Shown here: positions 8,917-18,198 of the stretch, piece by piece
Layout: each line of letters opens with the position of its first letter
How positions within the stretch are numbered: the stretch's first letter is position 1
Source of the DNA: an uncultured Bacilli bacterium
GTDB taxonomy: Bacteria; Bacillota_I; Bacilli_A; RF39; UBA660
NCBI GenBank assembly: GCA_944358455.1
Contig: CALVRE010000028.1
Location: forward strand, 1-36,159
Direction of reading: 5' to 3'
Length of the DNA stretch: 36,159 nucleotides
Translations under genes and position numbers: made by a program
Notes under the pieces: generated by a model
What the model saw: the letters and a program-made list of their open reading frames with translations, nothing else
Told to the model about the DNA's origin: nothing
The model's database searches: none

Positions 8917-9854
8917 TTTTCTAATGCATATCCTTGGTAAGTATTTCTTCTTACTAGTTCTTTATCAATTTCATTTAAAACACCAAATTTTTTTATCAAC
9001 CATTTTGGTTCTATTAATTCTTCAGGATTTGGGTCGCTAGTCATGCGATGAAGAATAATTTCTGGTCTTAACTCTTCTAGTTGATCGCAGACAATCTTGA
9101 CATATTCTTCCCTTGAAAGAACATGAAATGGTTTTTGTCTATAGATAAGTCCTAATTTGGTATGTTTTAGAATGTGTAACATATGAATTTTGATTCCATC
9201 GATCGGTAGTTTATTCAAATATCGGATTGTTTCCAGCATCATTTCTTTTGTTTCATATGGTAAGCCATTAATGATGTGAACGACAACATGGATGTTTCTT
9301 TTTTTTAATTCTTTTACCATTTTTTCAAAACACTCTAAAGTATGACATCGATTGATGAATTTTGATGTTTCTTCATGGATCGTTTGTAATCCAAGTTCGA
9401 CAGTAAGAAAGGTTCTTGTTGCCAATTCTTCTAAATAATCTAAGCATTCTTTAGAAATGGCATCGGGACGAGTAGCAATGGAAAGGCCTATGACACCTTC
9501 TTGGGCGAGAATTAATTCATAATCTTTTTTTAGGGTTTCAAGAGGTGCATAAGTATTAGTATGAGCTTGGAAATAACCAATATATTTGCTATTTGTCCAC
9601 TTTTTTAACATAGTTTCTTTTACTTGATTAAACTGTGTAAGTAGATCGTCTTCGACGTTTCCTGCATAGTCACCACTACCGAGATTGGAACAATAAATAC
9701 AGCCACCAGTTCCAACTGTTCCGTCAATATTAGGGCAGCTGAATCCAGCATTTAAACTTACTTTGAATACTTTACTATGGAATTTATGTTTATAAAAATA
9801 ATCTAGAGTATGATAACGTTTATTGGTATCACTATAGATAAATGGATTTTCCAT
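8898..9854 (-). CDS. Radical SAM protein, TIGR01212 family (YhcC/YtqA)
   Basis: 318 residues, the usual length for the YhcC/YtqA family (TIGR01212), related to the Elp3 radical SAM fold. Cysteines C40, C52 and C55 form the family's C-X11-C-X2-C cluster motif for the 4Fe-4S centre. TRPDAI and VELGLQT match the SAM-barrel strands of this family. The start follows GAGGTGA on the minus strand. It is divergent from the transporter at 9969 and convergent with the surface protein. The reaction is not established for the family; a tRNA or small-molecule modification role is usual speculation. Confidence 0.9.
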   Translation of the reverse strand: MENPFIYSDTNKRYHTLDYFYKHKFHSKVFKVSLNAGFSCPNIDGTVGTGGCIYCSNLGSGDYAGNVEDDLLTQFNQVKETMLKKWTNSKYIGYFQAHTNTYAPLETLKKDYELILAQEGVIGLSIATRPDAISKECLDYLEELATRTFLTVELGLQTIHEETSKFINRCHTLECFEKMVKELKKRNIHVVVHIINGLPYETKEMMLETIRYLNKLPIDGIKIHMLHILKHTKLGLIYRQKPFHVLSREEYVKIVCDQLEELRPEIILHRMTSDPNPEELIEPKWLIKKFGVLNEIDKELVRRNTYQGYALENKKIRS

Positions 9855-9921
9855 ATTTTCACCTCGATTTCTATTATTTTAACATGAAATGTGAAAAAAT
9901 AGTGAAAAAGTACAAAAAAAC

Positions 9922-9950
9922 TTTTATAAATAAAGGAATAATGTTATAAT
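9922..9950 (+). promoter_or_regulatory. Promoter of the YfcC-like transporter
   Basis: Weak -35 TTTTAT (9922-9927), 17-nt spacer, TATAAT (9945-9950); AGGAGG (9956-9961) is the ribosome binding site. Confidence 0.6.
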
Positions 9951-9968
9951 GAACTAGGAGGTTAAAGT

Positions 9969-11441
9969 ATGAAAAAACATAATTTATTGAAGGCATTAGG
10001 AATCGTATTTTTAATTGTTGCATTTCTGACATGGATTATTCCAGCAGGAACATATTCTAGTGGAACATTCACATCTGGAGATTATTCTCCATTAGGATTA
10101 CTAGATCTTGTTCGTATTCCGTTATCGACGCTTAGTAATTATGCTGTATATGGAATATTAGTATTAGTAATCGGAGGTTTCTATGGAGTATTAAATCGAA
10201 CAGGAGCTTATACTAAATTAATTAATAAGTTAAGTGCCCGTTATAAAGGTAAGGAAAAGAAATTTGCTGTTATTACCATTGTTTTCTTCGCTTTACTATC
10301 TAGTATTACGGGATTAAACTTTGTATTACTTATTTTAGTACCGTTGTTTATTGCTGTTTTATTATCTTTAGGTTTCTCTAAGATTTCTACTTTGATGTCT
10401 ACGATTGGAGCTATTTTAGTAGGTAATGTTGCTTCTATTTATGGTTTTAATATTGTAGGTTATATCAATTATTATTTTGAGTTAGATATCAATAATGGTA
10501 TTTTTACGAAAGTTATTTTTTTCATCATTTTAGTTTTTTTACTAGCGATGTATGTCTTGAAGCACAACATGTTAGCACCAAAAGAAAAAATGATATCAGA
10601 AGTAGAAGACAAAACGTCTAAGAAACATGCCAAAGAAGAATCAAAAAAAGAAGCGAGAAATTCTATTCCACTATTAGAATCAGAAGTACGCGAAGAAAAG
10701 AGCTATTGGCCTCTTCTTATCGTAGGCGGATTTATGATTATCTTCTTATGTGTCGCACTTTATAACTGGAAATATGCGATTAATTTCGAGGGATTTGAAA
10801 CGCTATATGAAACGCTTGTTTCTATAGAAATTAAAGATTTCCCGATTGTTCAAAATATCATAGGAAGCTTTAATCCACTTGGATATTGGACCGTCTCTGA
10901 GATTAGCATTGTTTTAATTATCGCATGTTTCATCATCGGATGGTTATATAGTATTAAATTTAATGATTTAATCGATGGATTTATCAAAGGTGCAAAAGAA
11001 GTATTACCGGCAGCATTCTTCGTTACGATTGCAAACATTATTATGGTGGTAACGTTCGGATCATCTACTGGAGCAAGTATTTTCTATACGATTAGTGATT
11101 ATATTTTATCGATTGCTGAAAGCTTCAATGTCGTTGTCGTAAGTTTATTTACAGCGATTGGTAGCTTATTCGTCAATGATTTTGCTTACTTTGTAAATTA
11201 TATGGCAACTAATTTAACAACACTTTATACTGATTCTGCTGTATATCCACTTATGGGATTTATTTTACAGACAATTCATGGATTAGTCATGTTCCTAATA
11301 CCAACTAGTGTACTATTGGTTGCTGGTCTATCATATTTAAAAGTTTCTTACAAGGAATGGATTAAATATGCTTGGAAATATGTATTAGAAGCGTTCTTAG
11401 TATGTGTTCTAATATTCATTATAATGTTCTTATTTATTTAA
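9969..11441 (+). CDS. YfcC/DcuC-like membrane transporter
   Basis: 490-residue polytopic membrane protein with about 11-12 hydrophobic segments. The N-terminal helix ends in LTWIIPAGTYSSG, the signature of the YfcC family within the ion-transporter (DcuC/AbgT) superfamily. These carry dicarboxylates, basic amino acids or peptides. A charged cytoplasmic loop (about 203-240) rich in Lys and Glu divides the two halves. FGSSTGASIFYT in the second half resembles the re-entrant hairpin of the superfamily. The gene has its own promoter and terminator, and no metabolic neighbour reveals the substrate. Family confidence is moderate because the sequence is divergent. Confidence 0.7.
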   Translation: MKKHNLLKALGIVFLIVAFLTWIIPAGTYSSGTFTSGDYSPLGLLDLVRIPLSTLSNYAVYGILVLVIGGFYGVLNRTGAYTKLINKLSARYKGKEKKFAVITIVFFALLSSITGLNFVLLILVPLFIAVLLSLGFSKISTLMSTIGAILVGNVASIYGFNIVGYINYYFELDINNGIFTKVIFFIILVFLLAMYVLKHNMLAPKEKMISEVEDKTSKKHAKEESKKEARNSIPLLESEVREEKSYWPLLIVGGFMIIFLCVALYNWKYAINFEGFETLYETLVSIEIKDFPIVQNIIGSFNPLGYWTVSEISIVLIIACFIIGWLYSIKFNDLIDGFIKGAKEVLPAAFFVTIANIIMVVTFGSSTGASIFYTISDYILSIAESFNVVVVSLFTAIGSLFVNDFAYFVNYMATNLTTLYTDSAVYPLMGFILQTIHGLVMFLIPTSVLLVAGLSYLKVSYKEWIKYAWKYVLEAFLVCVLIFIIMFLFI

Positions 11442-11466
11442 AAAGGTTGATTTTCAACCTTTTTTG
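11441..11466 (+). terminator. Terminator of the transporter gene
   Basis: AAAGGTTGA (11442-11450), loop TTT, TCAACCTTT (11454-11462), then T-run. Confidence 0.88.
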
Positions 11467-11475
11467 TTTGTAGTT

Positions 11476-11504
11476 TTGAAAAAAGTTCTATCTTATGCTA
11501 GAAT
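11476..11504 (+). promoter_or_regulatory. Promoter of the wall operon
   Basis: TTGAAA (11476-11481), 17-nt spacer, TAGAAT (11499-11504). The start codon is only 16 nt after the -10 box, so the untranslated leader is very short. Confidence 0.72.
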
Positions 11505-11520
11505 GATATAAGGTGGTAAT

Positions 11521-12156
11521 ATGATATATGAGTTAGATGGGAAAGAATATCCGGTCATAGTCGAAAAAAAGAAAAATAAAAATACGTATATTCGTGTCAA
11601 AGAAGATCAAAGGATTTTGGTTACTACTCATTATCTAGTTACCAATCGTCAAATTATGGATTTAATTACACGAAACGAAAACGCTATCCGTAAGATGATT
11701 CAAAAACGCGTCAACAAGCAAGAAAGAAATGAAAAATTCTATTATTTGGGTTCTATTTATGATATAATTATAGTACCGACGCTAGAAGAAATGGATATCG
11801 TTGGAGACAAAATATATGTAAAAAGTGAAAAAGAATTGGAACGATTTATCGATCGTAAGCGAAAAGCATTATTTCGTGAACATTATGAAATGTATCATAA
11901 TCGTTTTCAAGAACCAATTCCTATGCCGACTCTGAAAATTCGAACGATGAAAACAAGATGGGGTGTTTGTAATAAGAAAAGTAATACGATTACGCTAAAT
12001 GCGAATTTAATCAAATATTCGATCGAATGTTTGGATTATGTCATTGTTCATGAGTTAGCACATTTGGTTTATTTCGATCATTCGAAAAATTTTTGGAACG
12101 TGGTGGCGAAATATTTTCCGGAATATAAAAAATGCCGTCGTGAATTAAAAGATTAG
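11521..12156 (+). CDS. YgjP-like zinc metallopeptidase (M48-related)
   Basis: 211 residues of the YgjP/WLM metallopeptidase family. The catalytic HELAH is at 177-181 with the third ligand probably H187 in YFDHSKNFW. The upstream MKTRWGVCNKKSNTITLN is the conserved family block. There is no signal peptide, so it is cytoplasmic. RBS AAGGTGG, start 11521. It is followed after 11 nt by the M23 wall hydrolase, suggesting co-expression. The in vivo substrate of this family is unknown. Confidence 0.88.
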   Translation: MIYELDGKEYPVIVEKKKNKNTYIRVKEDQRILVTTHYLVTNRQIMDLITRNENAIRKMIQKRVNKQERNEKFYYLGSIYDIIIVPTLEEMDIVGDKIYVKSEKELERFIDRKRKALFREHYEMYHNRFQEPIPMPTLKIRTMKTRWGVCNKKSNTITLNANLIKYSIECLDYVIVHELAHLVYFDHSKNFWNVVAKYFPEYKKCRRELKD

Positions 12157-12167
12157 TGGGGTGAAAC

Positions 12168-13391
12168 ATGAAAAAAATAAGTTGTATTATACTGTCATTA
12201 TGCCTTTTAATACCATATGTTTTAGTTCCTGATGTCGTTCAGGCACAGACGCTGCGCGATTTGAAGAACGAATTAGATGAGAAACTAGAAGAATATCAAA
12301 ATAATCAGGAGCAACAACAATTAACGCAAGATCAGATCGATTCGATCAATGCTAATATTAGTTCGATTCGAGCTAATATTACGAATATTAATAATGAAAT
12401 TGTGGAACTTTCCAAAGAAATTGAAGACTTAGAAGTCGATATTCAAGAAAAAGATAAACAAATCAAAGAAATCATGAATTTCGTACAAATTTCGAATGGT
12501 GAATCAGCATATTTGGAATATGCGTTTGGTGCTCAAGATTTCACAGATTTCATTTATCGTGTAGCTGTGTCAGAACAATTGTCAAAATATAATTCTAATT
12601 TGATTGATGAATACAACCAAATGATCGAAGATAATAAACAGAAGCAAATTGATTTAGATGCTAAAAAAGAAAGCCTAGATGCTCAACAAGTAAGTTTAAA
12701 TACGGAATTAGATAAACTTGGTGAACAGATGAATAGCTTACTTGATACTAGTATTAGTATTGAAGAAGAAATTAAATTACAAAGAGAATTAATTCAAATT
12801 TACGAGGATCGTGGCTGTGATCTCGATGAAGATATTAAAACGTGTGGTCGTGAATTATTGCCAACGACGACTGCTTTCTATCGACCTTTAGAAACGGGAT
12901 ATATTACAAGTGAATATGGAGATCGTTGTTTTAATTTAAATGGAAAATGGACTTGTAGTTTCCATTCGGGACTCGACTTTTCTACTAGTCAAAAAGAAAA
13001 TACACCAGTATACGCGATTGGTACAGGTTTAGTAGTAGGAATGACGATCCGTAGTAGTTGTGGTGGTAATATGGTATATGTACAACATCGTCTATCAAAT
13101 GGGCAAACATATACGAGTGGCTATGCACATTTAAGAAGTATCAATGTTAGTAAAGGTGACGTTGTTACGCGAGATACCGTAATTGGTATTATGGGTGGAG
13201 ATCCAAATCGTGAATGGTGGGACGGTTGTTCGACTGGTGCCCATGTTCACATTATTATGGCTAATGGACTTTATTTGACGGATTATTCAAGTTGGAGTAC
13301 CTTTATGTCAAAATCGTTTAATCCAAGAATTATGATTAATACACCGTCTGGACTTTACAATTGGTTCTATGATCGTGTAAGCAAATATTAA
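12168..13391 (+). CDS. Secreted coiled-coil murein hydrolase, M23 (PcsB/EnvC-like)
   Basis: 407 residues. A signal peptide ends near VQAQT (about 26-29). A long coiled coil (about 30-225) follows, then an M23 (LytM) peptidase domain (about 240-395). Zinc ligands appear in HSGLD (H266, D270) and HVH (359-361), so the domain looks catalytically complete, unlike degenerate EnvC/NlpD proteins. The layout matches division-linked hydrolases controlled by FtsEX. Extra cysteines (RGCDLDEDIKTCGREL, SSCGG) may form disulphides. RBS GGGGTGA. A hairpin terminator follows at once. Confidence 0.9.
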   Translation: MKKISCIILSLCLLIPYVLVPDVVQAQTLRDLKNELDEKLEEYQNNQEQQQLTQDQIDSINANISSIRANITNINNEIVELSKEIEDLEVDIQEKDKQIKEIMNFVQISNGESAYLEYAFGAQDFTDFIYRVAVSEQLSKYNSNLIDEYNQMIEDNKQKQIDLDAKKESLDAQQVSLNTELDKLGEQMNSLLDTSISIEEEIKLQRELIQIYEDRGCDLDEDIKTCGRELLPTTTAFYRPLETGYITSEYGDRCFNLNGKWTCSFHSGLDFSTSQKENTPVYAIGTGLVVGMTIRSSCGGNMVYVQHRLSNGQTYTSGYAHLRSINVSKGDVVTRDTVIGIMGGDPNREWWDGCSTGAHVHIIMANGLYLTDYSSWSTFMSKSFNPRIMINTPSGLYNWFYDRVSKY

Positions 13392-13411
13392 GAGGGAAAT
13401 CCCTCTTTTTC
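13391..13411 (+). terminator. Terminator after the M23 gene
   Basis: AGAGGG (13391-13396), loop AAAT, CCCTCT (13401-13406), T-run. Only 13 nt separate it from the next gene, so the lipoprotein may depend on readthrough. Confidence 0.8.
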
Positions 13412-13423
13412 GGTAGGTGAACA

Positions 13424-13912
13424 ATGAAAAGATTGATCGTATGTTTGTGTGTCGTTATATGTCTTGTCGGATGTGATCAAAAGAAAGAAGAGCCGACTCT
13501 TTATGAACAATATGTCGAAGAGTTGGAACAGCAAACGACATTTGTAGATGATTATCCATTTTCGATTGAGGCAAGTACTGAACAAATAACAGATGATGAA
13601 GTGATGTATCATGTTATTATCGATTCTCCTCAAGAGGCATTATATCAAGTAAAAGCAATGGTTATTCATGATAAAAAGACAGAGGATATTTATCCTAGTA
13701 TTGGCGTATTAGATGAACCAGTCAATTTGATTCCTGGTTACATTAATGAAGAAGAGGGGTGTGTGAAAGGTATTGCACTCATCGGATACCTTCCTTATCA
13801 AAATCTCTCATCGCTGGAGCTATCGTTTCGATTGATGGTAGAGTGGCAAGATCAAAGTGGTATTTCACATAAGATATTTATTCTTCTACCATTCGACAAA
13901 GAAAATACCTAA
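13424..13912 (+). CDS. Predicted lipoprotein
   Basis: 162 residues with a type II signal peptide: MKR, a hydrophobic core, and the lipobox LVGC with cysteine at residue 17. The mature part is acidic and mostly beta-like with no family I recognise. RBS GTAGGTGA, start 13424. It lies immediately after the terminator of the M23 hydrolase and before the Cse60-like gene, so a link to the cell envelope is plausible but unproven. Confidence 0.7.
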   Translation: MKRLIVCLCVVICLVGCDQKKEEPTLYEQYVEELEQQTTFVDDYPFSIEASTEQITDDEVMYHVIIDSPQEALYQVKAMVIHDKKTEDIYPSIGVLDEPVNLIPGYINEEEGCVKGIALIGYLPYQNLSSLELSFRLMVEWQDQSGISHKIFILLPFDKENT

Positions 13913-13940
13913 TATTATCTATAATAAATTTGGTGATAAT

Positions 13941-14114
13941 ATGAAAGTGAAGGTATTTGATGAAGGTCATGAAAAAGATTTGGAAACTTCAATCAATGAT
14001 TTTTTAAGTACTTTTGAGGGAGAAATTATCGATATTAAATTTAATGTCGCGGTTGGAGTTTTCTCAGAAGAACAAATTTATTGTTTTTCGGCAATGATTT
14101 TATATCGTAAATAA
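13941..14114 (+). CDS. Cse60-like small protein
   Basis: 57 residues starting at the ATG 13941 after TGGTGAT. The pattern VKVFDEGHEKDLETSINDFL followed by IDIKFNVAV and EEQIYCFSAMILYRK closely matches what I recall of Bacillus Cse60, a small sporulation-controlled (sigma-E) protein whose family also occurs in non-sporulating Bacillota. No catalytic motif is visible. It is the last gene before a terminator. Family assignment rests on the IYCFSAMI segment and the overall layout. Confidence 0.65.
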   Translation: MKVKVFDEGHEKDLETSINDFLSTFEGEIIDIKFNVAVGVFSEEQIYCFSAMILYRK

Positions 14115-14135
14115 AGAGGGTATCCTCTTTTTTTT
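14113..14135 (+). terminator. Terminator of the lipoprotein/Cse60-like unit
   Basis: AAAGAGG (14113-14119), loop GTAT, CCTCTTT (14124-14130), T-run; overlaps the stop codon. Confidence 0.85.
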
Positions 14136-14158
14136 GACTATTATTTTTTATTTAGTAC

Positions 14159-14187
14159 TTGACAATACAAGGTAGTGGTGATATGAT
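14159..14187 (+). promoter_or_regulatory. Promoter of the PadR-DUF1700 pair
   Basis: TTGACA (14159-14164), 17-nt spacer, TATGAT (14182-14187). PadR proteins normally repress their own promoter; no clear dyad is visible here. Confidence 0.85.
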
Positions 14188-14205
14188 GTGAACGTGAGGT
14201 GATCT

Positions 14206-14529
14206 ATGAATACACAATTTAAAAAGGGTGTTTTGGAGCTGATTGTGCTATTATCAGTCAATAAAAAAGATCGCTATGGATATGAATTGATTGTTGAGGT
14301 GTCAAAAGTGGTGGATGTCAATGATGGAACGATTTATCCATTATTAAAACGACTTACCAATGAAAAATATTTCGATACTTATTTAGTAGAGTCGACAGAA
14401 GGACCATCTCGAAAATATTATAAGATCAATGATCGTGGTCGAGCAAGATTATCAGAATTACTTAATATTTGGAGTGAGTTTTCTGATTCTGTTAATCAAT
14501 TTATAAAGGAGAGTAAGGAACATGAATAA
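14206..14529 (+). CDS. PadR-family transcriptional regulator
   Basis: 107 residues, the short (PadR-s2) type. The winged helix is obvious: RYGYELIVEVS, then DGTIYPLLKRL and the wing GPSRKYYKINDRG. The C-terminal helix serves for dimerisation. RBS GTGAGGTGA. It overlaps the DUF1700 gene by 8 nt, the conserved PadR/DUF1700 arrangement in which the membrane partner is co-expressed with its regulator in envelope-stress responses. Confidence 0.93.
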   Translation: MNTQFKKGVLELIVLLSVNKKDRYGYELIVEVSKVVDVNDGTIYPLLKRLTNEKYFDTYLVESTEGPSRKYYKINDRGRARLSELLNIWSEFSDSVNQFIKESKEHE

Positions 14530-15943
14530 AAAAGCATTTATCAATGAACTGGGCAGACGTCTATATGTTTTGGATGCCAGTGAACGTAAAGACATTTTAA
14601 ATGAATATAGTGATACGATTGATGAGAAAGTGAAACACGGAAAAACGGAAGAAGAGGCGATTGCTGATTTTGGTAATATCGATGAATTAGTGAAAGAAAT
14701 ATTGAGTGCTTATAAGATTAATCCCAATTTTGATCAGCACGAAGAAAGTGATTTTAAAAAAACAACGAAGGAATTGGGAAACAGTTTTGAGCGTTTTATC
14801 AAAGAGGGAGCAGCAAAACTTTCTGATTTTACTAGAGATGTCGTAGAAGAAGTGAAAAATCATAACGAAAATATTACGATTGAATTGGTGTTTGAAATCT
14901 TACTTAAGGGACTCGTCATGTTAATTATTTTTGCGGTTTTGGCATTTCCATTTGCCGTGTTCCGTGAGTTAGGACTACATATTTTTGATTTTTTAATTTT
15001 TCCACTTAATCATTTGCTTGGTGTAGTTTGGTATATCATCGTAGCGATTCTTTATTTCCTCACTTGTGCGCTAGTGGCGATCGCTATGTTTAAAGATTAT
15101 TTTAAAAAATGTGGAAATGATTCTAAAAAAGATGGAAAGAAAAAGTCAGAAAATAATAAAAAAAAAGAAAAAATAACATCAGAAGAAAAGATACAGATGG
15201 AGGAAACAAAAAGTCCGATCGTATCTGACAAAAAAGAAAAGAAACATCCTATTTTAGATATTTTCACCCTTATTGTAAAAGTAGGTATTATCTTCATGAC
15301 ATTACCATTGCTTTTCTTAAATATCGGAATTGCATGTGGTCTTTGTTTCATTATTTTCTTGATGTTTAAAGGAATTTTCTTTATCGATGCTTTATTAGTA
15401 GGTATTGGTTGTGCACTTATTTTTGGACATCTTCAAAATATTATTTATACGCTTACTTTAACGAAAAAGAAAGTTCGCTTTTATCCATTTATCATCGGAG
15501 CTTGTCTTTTATTCTTAGGTGGTCTATTTATGTTTGATCGTTGTATGAATTTAAAATATGTCGATGATCTTCCAGAAAATGCTTATGTGGAGACGAAAGA
15601 AGAGTTCATTGAAGATATTACGAAAACAACCGTTTTAGAAAATGATAATATTACATTGGAAATCGATAATTCGTTGGAAGATGGTAAAATGCGTGTAATT
15701 GTTTATTATTATCCATCTTCAAATGGTATTCAGCCTTATTGGGTTGAAGGTGAAGATAAAAATTATTATCGGATTCAAAATGATCGTCAAGGAGCTTACA
15801 ATGACTATCAATTGTTCTTTAAAACATTAGAATCAATCGAAAAGGAAAAAACAATTTATGATTATAATAAATTATTGGAAGTACGTGTGAATGTTTACAC
15901 GAATGAAAAGACAAGACCATTGCTACATTTATATGATGATTGA
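14522..15943 (+). CDS. DUF1700 (HAAS) membrane protein
   Basis: 473 residues. The N-terminal ~70 residues are the DUF1700/HAAS helical domain (ERKDILNEYSDTIDEKV, then FGNIDELVKEIL). It is followed by two hydrophobic segments near 130-185, a Lys/Glu-rich cytoplasmic linker (about 190-240), four or five more membrane segments (about 245-345), and an outside C-terminal domain of about 115 residues. That tail may correspond to the DUF4097-like adhesin domain often joined to this family. Translationally coupled to PadR by the 8-nt overlap. Likely an envelope sensor or effector; the signal is unknown. Confidence 0.85.
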   Translation: MNKKAFINELGRRLYVLDASERKDILNEYSDTIDEKVKHGKTEEEAIADFGNIDELVKEILSAYKINPNFDQHEESDFKKTTKELGNSFERFIKEGAAKLSDFTRDVVEEVKNHNENITIELVFEILLKGLVMLIIFAVLAFPFAVFRELGLHIFDFLIFPLNHLLGVVWYIIVAILYFLTCALVAIAMFKDYFKKCGNDSKKDGKKKSENNKKKEKITSEEKIQMEETKSPIVSDKKEKKHPILDIFTLIVKVGIIFMTLPLLFLNIGIACGLCFIIFLMFKGIFFIDALLVGIGCALIFGHLQNIIYTLTLTKKKVRFYPFIIGACLLFLGGLFMFDRCMNLKYVDDLPENAYVETKEEFIEDITKTTVLENDNITLEIDNSLEDGKMRVIVYYYPSSNGIQPYWVEGEDKNYYRIQNDRQGAYNDYQLFFKTLESIEKEKTIYDYNKLLEVRVNVYTNEKTRPLLHLYDD

Positions 15944-15960
15944 TTGCAAGTTTAAGATGG

Positions 15961-15992
15961 AAAAACTTATCCAAATGGATCAGTTTTTTTGT
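15961..15992 (+). terminator. Terminator of the PadR-DUF1700 pair
   Basis: AAAACTTATCC (15962-15972), loop AAAT, GGATCAGTTTT (15977-15987) with one mismatch, then T-run. Confidence 0.75.
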
Positions 15993-16047
15993 TTGTAAAC
16001 AGGATTTCATGATCGATCTCGGGTATATATTTGATAGGAGGTGAAAA

Positions 16048-18195
16048 ATGAAGAAAATAATAGTAGGTATCGTTATATTTATGATGGGAATCAATGTAAT
16101 AAGGGCAAAAACTTATTATAGTGATTATTCTGAATTTAGTGATTATTCGTCTGTACCAGTTTTAGAAAGTGATACCGTCAATGTAGAAACAGAGACTTGG
16201 TATAAGTGGTATCGTGAAGAAAAAGAACTAGGTCCATATCAAAATCAATATGTTTATAATCCAGATTATCCATTGGTAGATTTACAAGATTCTATCGAAG
16301 GGGAATGGGGTCCATGGGGATATGAAAAACCAGAAATAATATTAGAACGAATTCTTCAAAGAAGAAGTGTTTATCTTTATCAGGATATGAAAGAAGTTCG
16401 TTATCTTCACTTTTTTGGTTTGTCTGGAAGTAATCAACGATTCTATATAAGTGAATTAGAAGTTTATGTCAATGGAAATAAAGTAGATTATACGATTACT
16501 TGTGATAATTGTAGTGAGTATTTTAAACAATCCATTCAAAATGGAAATACGAAGGAAACGGATGTATATGTTGATAATGGCGTAGAATTTCGTATTGATT
16601 TAAACAATTATTACCCAGCGGATACCATTACATTTGACTTGTATTTATTTGATACGGGGTATGATCAGAAAGAATATCGTGTGAAAATGACACGTGACAA
16701 AGATGAAGATCAGAACGTTTATTTTGAAGGATATTGGATTCAATGTTTTACTTATCAAAGTGCGGATGAAATTGTTCCTATTCATCATTCGATTGATCAG
16801 ATGGTGAGGAAGGATCCAGAGTGGTATGATCAAAAAGAAAGCTTAGAACCAATCGAAGAAACGAAGGTTCGTATGGTTGAAGAACGTGATCAATATCGTT
16901 ATATTGACTATAGACAATATCGTTGTTACCGAATAAAACGTATTTATCAAGATGGATATGGAAAATCAGGAACAGAAGAGTTTCCCTTTTTCGATGCTGA
17001 TGACAGTATGCAATATTATCGTTATCGAGTACGCGATAAATTGGTATTGAAAGAACCACTTGTGATCGATCAAGTAACGATGAATATGCAAGATCTCATA
17101 TTAGAGAGTACCAAACCAGTTGACATGGAAGGATTTGTTGATTTTACTAGGAATGGTGAATATTCTATTACATTTAAAATGGATGATCTGGTTGTGACTG
17201 AGAATATTACCGTTGATATTTTGGAAAATGATCTGCGTCAATATGAAGAACTAGTTATTGAACTTGAAAGAATAATCGATGAGCAACAAAAAGTAATTGA
17301 ACAATTACAATTGGAAAAACAACAATTAGAGGAAGTTATTTTAACTGAACAAGAAATGGCAGATATAATACGGGAACAATTAATATCATTAGAAGATGAA
17401 TTGACGAATTTGAAGCAAGAAAAAGAAACTGTGAGTAATATGCTCGATGTAGTCAAGGCCGATTATGAAAAATTACAAGAAGAAGATCAAAAGAAAGAAG
17501 ATGTGCTTGTCGAGTTACAAAAGCAATTACATTCGTTGGAACAAAAGATGGAATTTCAAGAAAAAGAAATGCAAATAATCGAAAATCAAAAACAATTATT
17601 AGAACAACAATTGTCAGAATTTGAAGTGTGGAATCAAACATCGAAAGAACAAATACAATCATTAGAAGAAACCTTAAAACATCGACAACAAGAATTGATT
17701 GAGTTCGAAGAACGAAAGAAATGGTTAGAAGAACAGTTATCTGAGTTAAATTTACAGAATCAAACGATGAATGAAACGATTCAGACATTGGAAAAAGAAA
17801 AACAAGCGTGGTATGAAAAATTTTTCTCTGGGGAAGAAAAAGTAAATGACTTAAAGTTGAAAATCAATGAATTAATTGTGGAAAATCAAAATTTATTAAT
17901 GAATATCGAACAATTAACAACGGAAAAAGAATCATTAGTTGAGAATTATCAACAAGAATTAATTCGCTTAGATTTGGATCTTGTACAAGAAAAGACTAAG
18001 TTAGAAGAAGCAAATGCCAATGAATATACTTGTCGTTATGAACTAGAAGAACTCAAAACATCTTATGAGGAAAAGACAAAGTCAGAAAATCGATCTTTTA
18101 TTCCACGTTTATTTTTATATGGCATCTTTATTTTAGGAATCTTTTTATTTCTTATAGGAATTTATTTTGTCATCCGTTTTAAAAAACGTAAATAA
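16048..18195 (+). CDS. Membrane-anchored coiled-coil surface protein
   Basis: 715 residues. An N-terminal signal peptide ends about residue 20. A Tyr/Trp-rich head carries YYSDYSEFSDYS, then ETETWYKWY and EGEWGPWGYEK, and two later YRYR-type segments. A 300-residue coiled coil (about 380-680), full of Glu/Gln/Leu heptads, leads to a single C-terminal membrane helix (about 690-710) with a basic tail FKKRK. Topology is therefore an external rod held by its C-terminus. I know of no named family; the aromatic SDYS...YKWY head resembles modules in other gut Bacillota surface proteins. RBS AGGAGGTG. Confidence 0.8.
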   Translation: MKKIIVGIVIFMMGINVIRAKTYYSDYSEFSDYSSVPVLESDTVNVETETWYKWYREEKELGPYQNQYVYNPDYPLVDLQDSIEGEWGPWGYEKPEIILERILQRRSVYLYQDMKEVRYLHFFGLSGSNQRFYISELEVYVNGNKVDYTITCDNCSEYFKQSIQNGNTKETDVYVDNGVEFRIDLNNYYPADTITFDLYLFDTGYDQKEYRVKMTRDKDEDQNVYFEGYWIQCFTYQSADEIVPIHHSIDQMVRKDPEWYDQKESLEPIEETKVRMVEERDQYRYIDYRQYRCYRIKRIYQDGYGKSGTEEFPFFDADDSMQYYRYRVRDKLVLKEPLVIDQVTMNMQDLILESTKPVDMEGFVDFTRNGEYSITFKMDDLVVTENITVDILENDLRQYEELVIELERIIDEQQKVIEQLQLEKQQLEEVILTEQEMADIIREQLISLEDELTNLKQEKETVSNMLDVVKADYEKLQEEDQKKEDVLVELQKQLHSLEQKMEFQEKEMQIIENQKQLLEQQLSEFEVWNQTSKEQIQSLEETLKHRQQELIEFEERKKWLEEQLSELNLQNQTMNETIQTLEKEKQAWYEKFFSGEEKVNDLKLKINELIVENQNLLMNIEQLTTEKESLVENYQQELIRLDLDLVQEKTKLEEANANEYTCRYELEELKTSYEEKTKSENRSFIPRLFLYGIFILGIFLFLIGIYFVIRFKKRK

Positions 18196-18198
18196 TTT

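Noticed and set aside
16003-16031. Promoter directly before the coiled-coil surface gene
   Set aside because: TATATT at 16026-16031 has only a poor -35 (GATTTC) at 17 nt; the true promoter could not be fixed.
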